A DNA stretch of 64,000 nt from Achromobacter agilis (GTDB lineage Bacteria; Pseudomonadota; Gammaproteobacteria; Burkholderiales; Burkholderiaceae_B). The stretch is from the NCBI RefSeq assembly GCF_900496965.1, contig NZ_UFQB01000015.1, positions 89,546 to 153,545 of the forward strand. The letters run 5' to 3'. Made by a program: the position numbers and the translations under genes. A model generated the notes under the pieces. That model worked only from the letters and a program-made list of their open reading frames with translations. It made no database searches and had not been told where the DNA came from. Of this stretch, positions 39,599-47,826 are shown piece by piece. Each line of letters begins with the position of its first letter. The stretch's first letter is position 1.

Positions 39599-41110
39599 CT
39601 AGTACGCCATGCAAACGGACTTCTTCTCCAGGTACAGATCCAGCACGGCGCGGCCGTGCTCGCGGCCGATGCCTGATTGCTTGAACCCGCCGAATGGCAT
39701 GTTGGGATCCAGCATGTTGTGGGTGTTTACCCAGATCGTGCCGGCATCGATGCGCGGGATCAGGCCTTGGACGCGGGCAAGATCATTGCTCCAGAGGCTC
39801 GCGCCCAGGCCGAAGGCGCTGTCGTTGGCCAGCAGCACCGCATCGTCCAGGCTGTCGAAGGGCTGCGCCACGACGACGGGCCCGAAGATCTCTTCGCGCA
39901 CGATCCGGGCATCCGGCCGCAGGCCGGTAAAGACGGTGGGCTGCACGAAATAACCTGCTCCCTCGCCTGCGCCGCCGCCCGCCAGGACGCGGCCGCCTTC
40001 TGCGCGCCCGATACCGATGTAGTCCATCACGCGCTTCTGGTGGCGGGCGGATACCAATGGGCCGACCTGCGTGGCCGGATCGAACCCCGAGCCCAGCGTC
40101 ATGCCGGCGGCCAGGTCGGCCAGCCCCTGCACGACCTTGGCGTAAAGGCCCTTCTGCACGTACAGGCGCGAGCCGGCCGTGCACACCTGCCCCTGATTGA
40201 AGAAAATGGCGGCCGCGGCGCCTTGCACGGCACGGTCGACGTCGCAATCGTCCAGCACGATCACCGGAGACTTGCCGCCCAGCTCCAGCGACACCCGCTT
40301 CATGCCGTCCATCGCGGCGCGGCCAATCAGCTTGCCCACTTCGGTGGAGCCGGTGAACGCGATCTTGTCGACGCCGGGATGCGCAACCAACGCCGCACCC
40401 GCGGTTTCTCCCCGGCCCGTCACGACATTGACCACGCCGGGCGGGAAGCCCGCTTCCAGCACGAGCTCGGCCAGGCGCAGCGCGGTCAGGGGGGTTTCCT
40501 CGGCGGGCTTGAGCACCACGGTGCAGCCGGCCGCCAGGGCGGGCGCGATCTTCCAGATCGCCATCAGCAGCGGGAAATTCCAGGGGATGATCGCGCCGAC
40601 CACACCCACGGGCTGCGGCAAGGTCTGGGCGCTGTACCGGACGCCGGGCGGAAACGGAATGGACAGCGACAGCGTGTCGCCGGTGATCTTGGTGGCCCAG
40701 CCCGCCATGTACCGCAGCCACTGCGCGCCGGACTCGACTTCCAGACCCTGCGCCACGCCCAGCAGCTTGCCGCTGTTGAGCGTTTCCAGGCGGGCCAGCT
40801 CATTGCCGTGCTGTTCGACGAGGTCGGCCAGCTTCAGCAGCAGGCGCTCGCGCCCGGCGGGCAGCATGCCGCGCCATGGTCCGGAATCGAACGCGCGCCT
40901 TGCCGCCTGCACGGCCAGGTCGATTTGGACCGGACCGGCATCGGGCTGGTGCGCAATCACCTGGCCGGTGGCGGGATCGTACACGGCGACGGGCTCGCCC
41001 TGCCCTTCGCGCACGGGCTTGCCATCGATGAGCATGGACTCGCGGATGGCGCCCAGTTCCGGACGGTCGGCCCCGGCATGGCCGGCGGAGGAAACGCTTG
41101 CAGCAGGCAT
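39599..41110 (-). CDS. Aldehyde dehydrogenase, probably phenylacetaldehyde dehydrogenase
   Basis: A 503-residue NAD(P)-dependent aldehyde dehydrogenase. The catalytic cysteine is in FFNQGQVCTAGSRLYV, the general-base glutamate in SLELGGKSPVIVLDD, the NAD site is GSTEVGKLIG, and IIPWNFPLLMAIWKIAPALA is the substrate-tunnel region. As the first gene of the amine locus it should oxidise the arylaldehyde released by the dehydrogenase to the arylacetic acid, like FeaB in E. coli. The start at 41110 follows GGAG; an upstream in-frame ATG at 41203 is less likely. Substrate choice rests on context. Confidence 0.9.
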   Translation of the reverse strand: MPAASVSSAGHAGADRPELGAIRESMLIDGKPVREGQGEPVAVYDPATGQVIAHQPDAGPVQIDLAVQAARRAFDSGPWRGMLPAGRERLLLKLADLVEQHGNELARLETLNSGKLLGVAQGLEVESGAQWLRYMAGWATKITGDTLSLSIPFPPGVRYSAQTLPQPVGVVGAIIPWNFPLLMAIWKIAPALAAGCTVVLKPAEETPLTALRLAELVLEAGFPPGVVNVVTGRGETAGAALVAHPGVDKIAFTGSTEVGKLIGRAAMDGMKRVSLELGGKSPVIVLDDCDVDRAVQGAAAAIFFNQGQVCTAGSRLYVQKGLYAKVVQGLADLAAGMTLGSGFDPATQVGPLVSARHQKRVMDYIGIGRAEGGRVLAGGGAGEGAGYFVQPTVFTGLRPDARIVREEIFGPVVVAQPFDSLDDAVLLANDSAFGLGASLWSNDLARVQGLIPRIDAGTIWVNTHNMLDPNMPFGGFKQSGIGREHGRAVLDLYLEKKSVCMAY

Positions 41111-41212
41111 TCGGAACTCCAACGAAAAGGTCGGAGCCAGAATAGCAACGGTATCTGCGGCTGGCTTGTCGGGCCGTGCATGGCGATTTGTCATTCTGCG
41201 CACGGATGTTAG

Positions 41213-41455
41213 CCCCCACGCTGCGCATGCTACGCATGCTGGCTGCCCCCCAAGGGGGCTGCCCCGCCTTGAGGCGGCTCGGCGGCGGGGCCGGCCCCCA
41301 CGCTGCGCATGCTACGCATGCTTGCTGCCCCCCGCGGAGGCTGGCCCGCCTTGAGGCGGCTCGGCGGCGGGGCGGGCCCCCACGTTGCCCATGCTTGCTG
41401 CCCCCCGCGGGGGCTGGCTGGCCCGCCTTGGGACGGCCCGGCGGCGAAAAGACTC
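41213..41455. repeat. Three tandem copies of an 82-base GC-rich palindromic repeat
   Basis: Copies start at 41213, 41295 and 41377, exactly 82 bases apart; the third is shortened and diverged. Each copy contains a CCCCCACG start, a GCATGCTACGCATGC palindrome (lost in copy 3), a C-run/G-run hairpin and a CCGCC...GGCGG stem. The array fills most of the 449-base gap between the divergently read aldehyde dehydrogenase promoter region and the quinone oxidoreductase terminator. No coding content is seen. Confidence 0.85.
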
Positions 41456-41474
41456 CCCACGGCCGCGCCAGGCG

Positions 41475-41500
41475 AAAAAAAGCCCGGCGCGACGCGGGCT
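41475..41500 (-). terminator. Terminator after the quinone oxidoreductase gene
   Basis: Arms AGCCCG (41481-41486) and CGGGCT (41495-41500) with a short GC loop are followed on the minus strand by seven T. It is 60 bases beyond the stop of the oxidoreductase. Confidence 0.78.
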
Positions 41501-41559
41501 GCGCGTTCGTGCCGGGCCTGCGCGGCCCCTTCCCGGGGCCGCGCGGCGTCATGCGCCGG

Positions 41560-42549
41560 TCAGTCCAGCATCAGCACCGTGGCGCCGGTGGTCTTGCGCG
41601 CGGCCAGGGCGGTCTGCGCCTCGCCGGCCTGTTCCAGCGAATAGCGCTGGTCGATGCGAACCTTGATCTTCTTCTTCAGGACCAGGTCGAACAGCTCTTC
41701 GGAGGCGGCCTGGAGCTTTTCCAGCGTGTTCACGTGGATGCCCAGCGACGGACGCGTCACGTACAGGCTGCCCTTCTGGTTCAGCGTCGCCAGGTTGACG
41801 CCCGCCACCGGACCGGAGGCGTTGCCGAAGCTCACCATCAGGCCGCGCGGCTCGATGCAGTCCAGCGAGGTTTCCCAGGTGTCCTTGCCCACGCCGTCGT
41901 ACACCACCGGCACCTTCTTGCCGCCGGTGAGCGCCAGCACGCGCTCGGCCACGTTTTCGCGCGAGTAGTCGATGGTTTCCCAGGCGCCGTTGGCGCGGGC
42001 CAGCTCAGCCTTCTCGGGGCTGGAGACCGTACCGATCAGCTTCACGCCCAGCGCCTTGGCCCATTGGCAGGCGATCAGGCCGACGCCGCCGGCGGCGGCA
42101 TGGAACAGGATGGTTTCCCCGCCCTGCAGGCGATAGGTCTGGCGGAACAGGTACTGCACCGTCAGGCCCTTGAGCATCAGCGCGGCGGCCTCGTCAAAGC
42201 CGATGCCCTTGGGCACCTTGACGACCTGCGCGGCCGGCACGTTGCGCGCCTGGGCGTAGGCGCCGATGGGGCTCTGGCCGTAGGCGACCCGGTCGCCCTT
42301 CTTCAGGTGCTTGACGTCGGCGCCCACGGCGGTCACGACCCCCGCGCCCTCGAAGCCCAGGCCATGGGGCAGCGGATGGGGATACAAGCCCGTGCGGAAA
42401 TAGATATCGATGAAGTTCAGGCCGGCAGCGTGCTGCTGGATCGTGACTTCATTGGCGGCAGGCGGCGGAACTTCCACCTCGGCCAGCTTCAGGACTTCGG
42501 GACCACCGTGCTGCTCGATACGAATTGCCTTGACGAGATTGCTGGCCAT
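41560..42549 (-). CDS. NADPH:quinone oxidoreductase (zinc-free MDR family)
   Basis: A 329-residue medium-chain reductase of the Qor/zeta-crystallin type that reduces quinones with NADPH. The catalytic-domain start is VKAIRIEQHGGPEVLKL with GLNFIDIYFRTGLYP. The nucleotide site is FHAAAGGVGLIACQWAKALG, and YDGVGKDTWETSLDCI follows. No zinc-binding cysteine set is present, as expected for quinone reductases. The start at 42549 follows AGGAGG. It is a single gene; the neighbouring EamA transporter is on the same strand 54 bases upstream but separately expressed as far as can be seen. Confidence 0.92.
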   Translation of the reverse strand: MASNLVKAIRIEQHGGPEVLKLAEVEVPPPAANEVTIQQHAAGLNFIDIYFRTGLYPHPLPHGLGFEGAGVVTAVGADVKHLKKGDRVAYGQSPIGAYAQARNVPAAQVVKVPKGIGFDEAAALMLKGLTVQYLFRQTYRLQGGETILFHAAAGGVGLIACQWAKALGVKLIGTVSSPEKAELARANGAWETIDYSRENVAERVLALTGGKKVPVVYDGVGKDTWETSLDCIEPRGLMVSFGNASGPVAGVNLATLNQKGSLYVTRPSLGIHVNTLEKLQAASEELFDLVLKKKIKVRIDQRYSLEQAGEAQTALAARKTTGATVLMLD

Positions 42550-42603
42550 GCTGGCCTCCTTTTATTGATTGGAAATAATGCAGACTGAGCGGGAAAACCG
42601 GAT

Positions 42604-43581
42604 TCAACGGGGCGGCCGCGCATCGCCCTGCCTGGCGGACGCCGGCCTGCCGGCCCCGCCTCCCATCAACGCGAACACGCCGGCCAGCACCAATGCGGTC
42701 CCTGCCATCTGCCACACGGTGATGGGTTCATGCAGGAACCACGACGCCAGGAACAGCACCGAGACCGGCCCGATCATGCCCAGCAGCGAGGCGGTCGGCG
42801 CGCCGATGAGCGCCACCGCCCACATCAGCATGAACACCGGCACCACGGTGTTCAGCGTGGCGTGGATCACAGAATATCCGTAGACCCCCGCAGGCTGGAT
42901 CAGCATCGATGGCGGATGCACGGCAAAAAACTGAATGATGCAGGCCACGCACGACACCAGCATGGCATAGGCCACCAGACGCGTCGCGCCTACGCGCTTG
43001 ATCAGCTCCCCTGAACAAATCAGGTACACAGAATAGCTTGCAGCGGACCCGAAAACGAATAAAGACCCTAACAGCACCTCGCTTCCGCCGAAGGACAGAT
43101 CGTGGGCGAACACCAGCACCACCCCAGCATAGGACAGCACCATGGCCATCCATTGGCGACGCTCGACCGGGCGCTTGAACCAGAGCGCCGACAGCAGCAC
43201 GACGAGCGACGGCGACAGGAAGAGGATCAGTCGTTCCAGGCTGGCGGTGACATAGCGCAGGCCCAGGAAGTCCAGGAAGCTGGACAGGTAGTAGCCCAGG
43301 AGCCCCAGCACGCAGACCTGCAGGCGCTCCTTGCGCGTCAGGGTGACGATCTCGCCGCGCGCGGCGCGGCGCGACTGGTGCCAGGCCACGGCCGCGAAGA
43401 ACGGCATGGCGAACAGCATGCGGAAGGCGATGAGGGTGACCGCGTCAATGCCGTAGCGGTAGGTGAATTTGACGACGATGGCCTTGGCGGAAAACAGGAT
43501 CGCGCCGAGGGTCGCCAGGAAGAAACCGGCCGCGCGGCTGGAGGGACGAAGGAGCGGCGAAAACTCGGCAAGGCGATTCAT
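42604..43581 (-). CDS. EamA/DMT-family transporter
   Basis: A 325-residue integral membrane protein with ten predicted helices in two EamA repeats: AGFFLATLGAILFSAKAIVV in the first, and VLLGSLFVFGSAASYSVYLI in the second. Typical motifs LRYVTASLERLILFLSPSLV and IGAPTASLLGMIGPVSVLFL occupy the matching positions of the repeats. It belongs to the drug/metabolite superfamily; substrates of this branch are usually amino acids or their derivatives and cannot be told here. It diverges from a second EamA transporter starting 88 bases away. Confidence 0.86.
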   Translation of the reverse strand: MNRLAEFSPLLRPSSRAAGFFLATLGAILFSAKAIVVKFTYRYGIDAVTLIAFRMLFAMPFFAAVAWHQSRRAARGEIVTLTRKERLQVCVLGLLGYYLSSFLDFLGLRYVTASLERLILFLSPSLVVLLSALWFKRPVERRQWMAMVLSYAGVVLVFAHDLSFGGSEVLLGSLFVFGSAASYSVYLICSGELIKRVGATRLVAYAMLVSCVACIIQFFAVHPPSMLIQPAGVYGYSVIHATLNTVVPVFMLMWAVALIGAPTASLLGMIGPVSVLFLASWFLHEPITVWQMAGTALVLAGVFALMGGGAGRPASARQGDARPPR

Positions 43582-43669
43582 GCGATGATTTTATGTTCAG
43601 TGCAAAAATAAATGCACGTCTCGCCCTCCGCTTTCTTCCGCCGCCGGGCCGCCCCACGACAAATCTCGC

Positions 43670-44566
43670 ATGACTCGACACCGCGCCCTGACCTATATCC
43701 ACATTGCCGCCGTACTTTTCGGGCTGACCGGCGTATTCGGCGAACTGATCCAGGCCAGCGCCGCCGTGATCACCTTGGGGCGCGCCGTCTTCGCGGTCAT
43801 TTCGCTGGGGCTCTTCGCCCGCATGCGCCGCAAACCGCTGCTGGGCTCCCTGACGCCAGCGCAGCTGTTCGTGCTGGTGGTGGCCGGCGCCCTGCTGGCG
43901 GGGCACTGGGTCACGTTCTTCATTTCGGTCAAGGTCGGCGGCATCGCCATCGCAACACTGGGTTTCGCCAGTTTCCCGGCCTTCATCACGCTCTTCGAGG
44001 GCCTGATCTTCCGCGAGCGCGTCCGCCCGGCCGAATGGATGCTGCTGGGGCTGGTGACCGCCGGGCTGGTGCTGGTCACGCCCTCGTTCGACCTGGCCGA
44101 CCAGGGCACCGTCGGCCTGGCCTGGGGCCTGTTGTCGGGCCTGAGCTTCGCGCTGCTGGCGCTGAGCAACCGCCGCTCGGCGTCGGGCATGGATCCGATG
44201 CAAGTAGCGTGCTGGCAGAACCTGGTCGTCGCGCTGGTGATGCTGCCCTTCGCCGCCGGCCAGCTGCCTGCCCTGCCGGCCCTGGACCTCTTCTGGCTGG
44301 CGCTGCTGGGTATCTTCTGCACAGGCCTGTCCCACTATCTGTTCGTGTCCAGCCTGACCCGGCTCAATGCCCGCAGCGCCGGGCTCGTCATCGCGCTGGA
44401 GCCGGTATACGCCATCGCATTCGCCTGGATGCTGTTCAGCCAGCAGCCCACGCCGCGCATGATGGCGGGCGCCGCCCTCATCGTGGCGGCCATCGTCTGC
44501 TCGGGCCTGCGCAAGCAGGCGCCGACCAGCCCGCCGGCTCAAGCGCAAACGAAAATACAGCCTTGA
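43670..44566 (+). CDS. EamA/DMT-family transporter
   Basis: A 298-residue ten-helix EamA protein, related to but clearly distinct from the divergent one. The first repeat starts LTYIHIAAVLFGLTGVFGEL and contains GGIAIATLGFASFPAFITLF. The second includes GLAWGLLSGLSFALLALSNR and ends near LNARSAGLVIALEPVYAIAF. The substrate is unknown. The -35 box of the marR promoter overlaps its stop codon region (44563-44568), so the downstream regulator has its own start site. Confidence 0.86.
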   Translation: MTRHRALTYIHIAAVLFGLTGVFGELIQASAAVITLGRAVFAVISLGLFARMRRKPLLGSLTPAQLFVLVVAGALLAGHWVTFFISVKVGGIAIATLGFASFPAFITLFEGLIFRERVRPAEWMLLGLVTAGLVLVTPSFDLADQGTVGLAWGLLSGLSFALLALSNRRSASGMDPMQVACWQNLVVALVMLPFAAGQLPALPALDLFWLALLGIFCTGLSHYLFVSSLTRLNARSAGLVIALEPVYAIAFAWMLFSQQPTPRMMAGAALIVAAIVCSGLRKQAPTSPPAQAQTKIQP

Positions 44567-44590
44567 CAATAACTGACTAGGCAGTAAAAT
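44563..44590 (+). promoter_or_regulatory. marR promoter with embedded operator
   Basis: TTGACA (44563-44568) and TAAAAT (44585-44590) are 16 bases apart. Within the spacer lies the imperfect palindrome ACTGACTAGGCAGT (44572-44585), centred on CTAG. It shares the GCCTAGGC-like core with the perfect palindrome upstream of the efflux operon, pointing to autorepression by the MarR protein. Confidence 0.72.
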
Positions 44591-44597
44591 CTGCCGC

Positions 44598-45083
44598 ATG
44601 AATGCCGCGCCTCCCCCCTCTACGCCCGATACGCCCGTCCATTACCGCAGCGACGCCCGCTGCCTGATGGAAGACAACGCCGGTTTCCTGATCAAGCAGG
44701 TCTACAACTCCCTGAACCGGATGCTGGACCAGGAAATGGCCCCGCTGGACCTCACCGCCATGCAATGGCGCCCCATCGCCATGGTGTTCCTGGGCCGCGC
44801 CGATACGCCGGCGGAACTGGCTCGCCTCAACGGCATGGACACCGGCGCCATGACCCGCGCGCTGGACCGGCTGGAGGCCAAGGGCCTGCTGCGGCGCAGC
44901 CGCAGCCAGGAAGACCGCCGCGTGGTCAAGATCGAGCTCACCGAGCTGGGCGAAGCCAAGGCGCGCGAGATTCCCGCCAATATCGCCCGCTCGCTCAATC
45001 ATCACCTGCGCGGCTTCTCGACCGACGAGGTCTCCCAGCTCATGCACTACCTGCGCCGCATGCTCGCCAACGGCTCCGCCTGA
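44598..45083 (+). CDS. MarR-family repressor of the efflux operon
   Basis: A 161-residue winged-helix regulator. The DNA-binding core runs through LDLTAMQWRPIAMVFLGRA, TPAELARLNGMDTGAMTRAL, DRLEAKGLLRRSRSQEDRRV and the wing VKIELTELGEAK. Flanking helices at both ends form the dimer. It is transcribed towards the efflux genes and ends 105 bases before them. Related sites TTGCCTAGGCAA and ACTGACTAGGCAGT lie before the pump and before the regulator, so both are probably repressed until a toxic compound binds MarR. The ligand is unknown. Confidence 0.9.
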   Translation: MNAAPPPSTPDTPVHYRSDARCLMEDNAGFLIKQVYNSLNRMLDQEMAPLDLTAMQWRPIAMVFLGRADTPAELARLNGMDTGAMTRALDRLEAKGLLRRSRSQEDRRVVKIELTELGEAKAREIPANIARSLNHHLRGFSTDEVSQLMHYLRRMLANGSA

Positions 45084-45127
45084 CGCGCGCTTTCGGCGCA
45101 CATGCCCCCCATCTAATGGGGTTTTAT

Positions 45128-45151
45128 TTGGCATAATAATTGCCTAGGCAA
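45128..45151 (+). promoter_or_regulatory. Operator/promoter of the efflux operon
   Basis: The perfect 12-base palindrome TTGCCTAGGCAA lies at 45140-45151, 38 bases before the first efflux gene. A TTGGCA at 45128-45133 could be the -35 box, with the palindrome in the spacer, though the -10 box is not clear. Its core matches the marR promoter dyad. Confidence 0.68.
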
Positions 45152-45188
45152 ATACAGATTAATCAATTACTTTCAGCAAACAGTCAGG

Positions 45189-46610
45189 ATGAAACGCCTT
45201 CTATCTACCGTATTGGTGCTGGCCCTGAGCGGTTGCGCGCTGATGGAATCCGGGCCCGAGCCCGTGGCGGCGCTGGATGCGGCCAAGCTTGGGCTGACCG
45301 CTCAAGACACCGCCTGGCCCGACACGCAATGGTGGCAGCGCTACGGCGATCCGCAACTCAACGCCCTGCTCGACGAGGCATTGGCGAACAACCCCTCGAT
45401 GAGCGCTGCCCAGGCCCGCCTGGCCAAGGCCAATGCGACCGTCAGTTCTGCCCGCGCGCCGCTGCTGCCGCGCGTGGACGCCAACTACTCGCTGACCCGC
45501 GAACACCTGTCCAAGGACTACGTCTACCCCGCCCCGATGGGCGGATCGGTCGTCAGTGACAACCGGCTGGCGCTGGACTTCAGCTACGAGCTGGATTTCT
45601 GGGGCAAGAATCGCTCGCGCCTGAAGTCGGCGGTGTCGGCGCAACAGGCCGCCGCGGCCGACGCGCAAGCAGCCCGCAACCTGCTGGCCAGCGCCACGGT
45701 GCGCGCCTACCTGAACCTGCAGAACGCCTTCGCGCAGCGCGACGTCCTGAACCGCGTGCTGGCCCAGCGCGCCGAAGTGCTGTCGCTAACGCAGGGCCGC
45801 TACAAGGCCGGGCTGGACACCCAGGTTGAGGTCAAGCAGGCGGAATCGTCGCTGGCCGCCGGCAAGGTCGAACTGACCCAGACCGAAACCACGATCGCGC
45901 AACTGCGCAACCAGGTCGCGGCCCTGGCGGGCGCCGGCCCGCAGCGCGGCCAATCCCTGGCGCCGGTAGCCTTGACCGCGCCGGCCGGCGGCGTGCCCGC
46001 CAGCGTGCCGCTGGACCTGCTGGGCCACCGCCCCGACGTCACGGCCGCGAAATGGCGCGCCGAGGCCGCCCGCCATGCCATCGACAGCGCCAAGGCCGAG
46101 TTCTACCCCAACGTGAACCTGGTGGCGTTCGCCGGCTTCCAGGCCATGGGCACCGGCAACCTGCCGGGCCCGGACGCCCGCATGGCCGGCATCGGCCCGG
46201 CCATCACGCTGCCGATCTTCCACGGCGGCGAGCTGAACGCCAATCTGGCGGGACGCCGGGCCGACGCGGACCTCGCGGTGTCGGATTACAACCAGACCGT
46301 GCTGGACGCCGTGCACCAAGTCGCCGATGCGCTCGACGGCCTGCGCCTGCTGGACCAGGAAAAGGCCGAGCAGCGCCAGGCACGCGAGGCGATCGACGCG
46401 GCCTATGACCTAGCCGTCAAGCGCTACCGGGCCGGCATGGGCAACTACATCTCCGTGCTCATCGCGCAAACCGGCGTGCTGACCCAGGCCCGCCTGGACA
46501 CCGACCTGCGCATCCGCGCCTATCAGCTCGACGCCAGCCTGGCGAACGCGCTGGGCGGCGGCTACGTCCCCCCGGCCGGGTCCGAGCCCGCCACGAACTC
46601 CACCCATTGA
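45189..46610 (+). CDS. Outer-membrane efflux lipoprotein (NodT/OprM family)
   Basis: A 473-residue TolC-like outer-membrane channel subunit. A lipoprotein signal ends in LSGC (Cys17 in VLVLALSGCALME). Two OEP repeats follow: TQWWQRYGDPQLNALLDEAL with NPSMSAAQARLAKANA, and LGHRPDVTAAKWRAEAARHA with IDSAKAEFYPNVNLVAFAGF. RRADADLAVSDYNQTVLDAV and VKRYRAGMGNYISVLIAQ are typical of NodT proteins. It provides the exit duct for the EmrAB-type pump encoded by the next two genes in the same operon, 22 bases downstream. Confidence 0.92.
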   Translation: MKRLLSTVLVLALSGCALMESGPEPVAALDAAKLGLTAQDTAWPDTQWWQRYGDPQLNALLDEALANNPSMSAAQARLAKANATVSSARAPLLPRVDANYSLTREHLSKDYVYPAPMGGSVVSDNRLALDFSYELDFWGKNRSRLKSAVSAQQAAAADAQAARNLLASATVRAYLNLQNAFAQRDVLNRVLAQRAEVLSLTQGRYKAGLDTQVEVKQAESSLAAGKVELTQTETTIAQLRNQVAALAGAGPQRGQSLAPVALTAPAGGVPASVPLDLLGHRPDVTAAKWRAEAARHAIDSAKAEFYPNVNLVAFAGFQAMGTGNLPGPDARMAGIGPAITLPIFHGGELNANLAGRRADADLAVSDYNQTVLDAVHQVADALDGLRLLDQEKAEQRQAREAIDAAYDLAVKRYRAGMGNYISVLIAQTGVLTQARLDTDLRIRAYQLDASLANALGGGYVPPAGSEPATNSTH

Positions 46611-46632
46611 ACGATCCCCGGATTCAGACGTC

Positions 46633-47826
46633 ATGAACGCTGCTACCCCCGCCGCCAATCCCGCCCGTAAACGCCTGCTGCTGCTGGCCACCGGGGCCTT
46701 CATTCTTGTCGCGATCGCGTACGGCATCTGGTGGGCCCTGTTCGGCGCCCACTTCGAAAGCACCGACGATGCCTACGTGCACGGCAACCTCGTGCAGATC
46801 ACGCCCCAGGTGCCCGGCACCGTCATCGCCATCGAAGCCGACGATACGGAAACCGTCGCCGCCGGCCAGCCGCTGGTGCGCCTGGATCCGGCCGACACCG
46901 ACGTGGCCCTGCAACAGGCCCAGGCCAAGCTGGCGCAGACGGTGCGTCAGGTGCGCACCATCTATGTCCAGAACGATGCCCTGGCCGCCGACGTCGACCT
47001 GCGCAACGCCGACATCCTGCGCGCGCAGGCCGAGCTGACCCGCGCGCAAAGCGACGTCAACCGCCGCCAGCAGCTGGCCAAGTCCGGCGGCGTCAGCGGC
47101 GAAGAGATCCTGCACGCCGAAGCCGCGCTGAAGTCCGCGCAATCGGGCCTGGCCCAGGCACGCGCCGCGCTGGCGGCCTCGCGCGCCAAGCTGGCGACCA
47201 ACCAGGCGCTGACCCAGGGCACCACGGTGGCCGACCACCCCGACGTGCGGCAGGCGGCGGCCGGCCTGCGCAATGCCTGGCTCGCCCAGTCGCGCACGGT
47301 GCTGCCCGCTCCGGTGGGTGGCGTCGTCGCCCGCCGCAGCGTGCAGGTCGGCCAGCGCGTCGCCCCCGGCTCGGCCCTGATGACGGTGGTGCCGCTCGAC
47401 CAGGTCTGGGTAGAAGCGAACTTCAAGGAAGGCCAGCTGCGCAAGATGCGCATCGGCCAGCCGGCCAAGCTGGTGGCCGATCTGTACGGCAGCTCGGTGA
47501 CCTATCACGGCACCATCGCCGGACTGGACGCCGGCACGGGCAGCGCCTTTGCCCTGTTGCCCGCCCAGAACGCCACCGGCAACTGGATCAAGGTGGTGCA
47601 GCGCGTGCCGGTGCGCATCGCGCTGGACCCCGAGGACCTGAAAACGCACCCGCTGCGTGTCGGCCTGTCCATGGACGTGGAAGTCGATGTGGGCAAGCAG
47701 GAAGGCGAGCCGCTGACGCAGGCAGAGCGCAAGGAGCCCGCCTGGTCGACGCGTGCCTTTGAGCCCGCCCACGACGAGGTCGACGCCATGATCGCAAAGA
47801 TCATCGAAGCCAACCTCGCATCATGA
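46633..47826 (+). CDS. emrA: EmrA-type membrane fusion protein
   Basis: A 397-residue periplasmic adaptor of the HlyD family. One N-terminal membrane helix (LLLLATGAFILVAIAYGIWW) precedes FESTDDAYVHGNLVQITPQV, the near-universal EmrA entry. Next come the lipoyl half motif AGQPLVRLDPADTDVALQQA and a long coiled coil. The second lipoyl half has AQSRTVLPAPVGGVVARRSV, followed by VWVEANFKEGQLRKMRIGQP. It bridges the MFS pump and the outer-membrane lipoprotein. Its stop overlaps the emrB start by four bases. Confidence 0.93.
   Translation: MNAATPAANPARKRLLLLATGAFILVAIAYGIWWALFGAHFESTDDAYVHGNLVQITPQVPGTVIAIEADDTETVAAGQPLVRLDPADTDVALQQAQAKLAQTVRQVRTIYVQNDALAADVDLRNADILRAQAELTRAQSDVNRRQQLAKSGGVSGEEILHAEAALKSAQSGLAQARAALAASRAKLATNQALTQGTTVADHPDVRQAAAGLRNAWLAQSRTVLPAPVGGVVARRSVQVGQRVAPGSALMTVVPLDQVWVEANFKEGQLRKMRIGQPAKLVADLYGSSVTYHGTIAGLDAGTGSAFALLPAQNATGNWIKVVQRVPVRIALDPEDLKTHPLRVGLSMDVEVDVGKQEGEPLTQAERKEPAWSTRAFEPAHDEVDAMIAKIIEANLAS

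Noticed and set aside
41213..41455. Possible CRISPR array
   Set aside because: The units are 82 bases and contiguous, with no unique spacers and no cas genes nearby.
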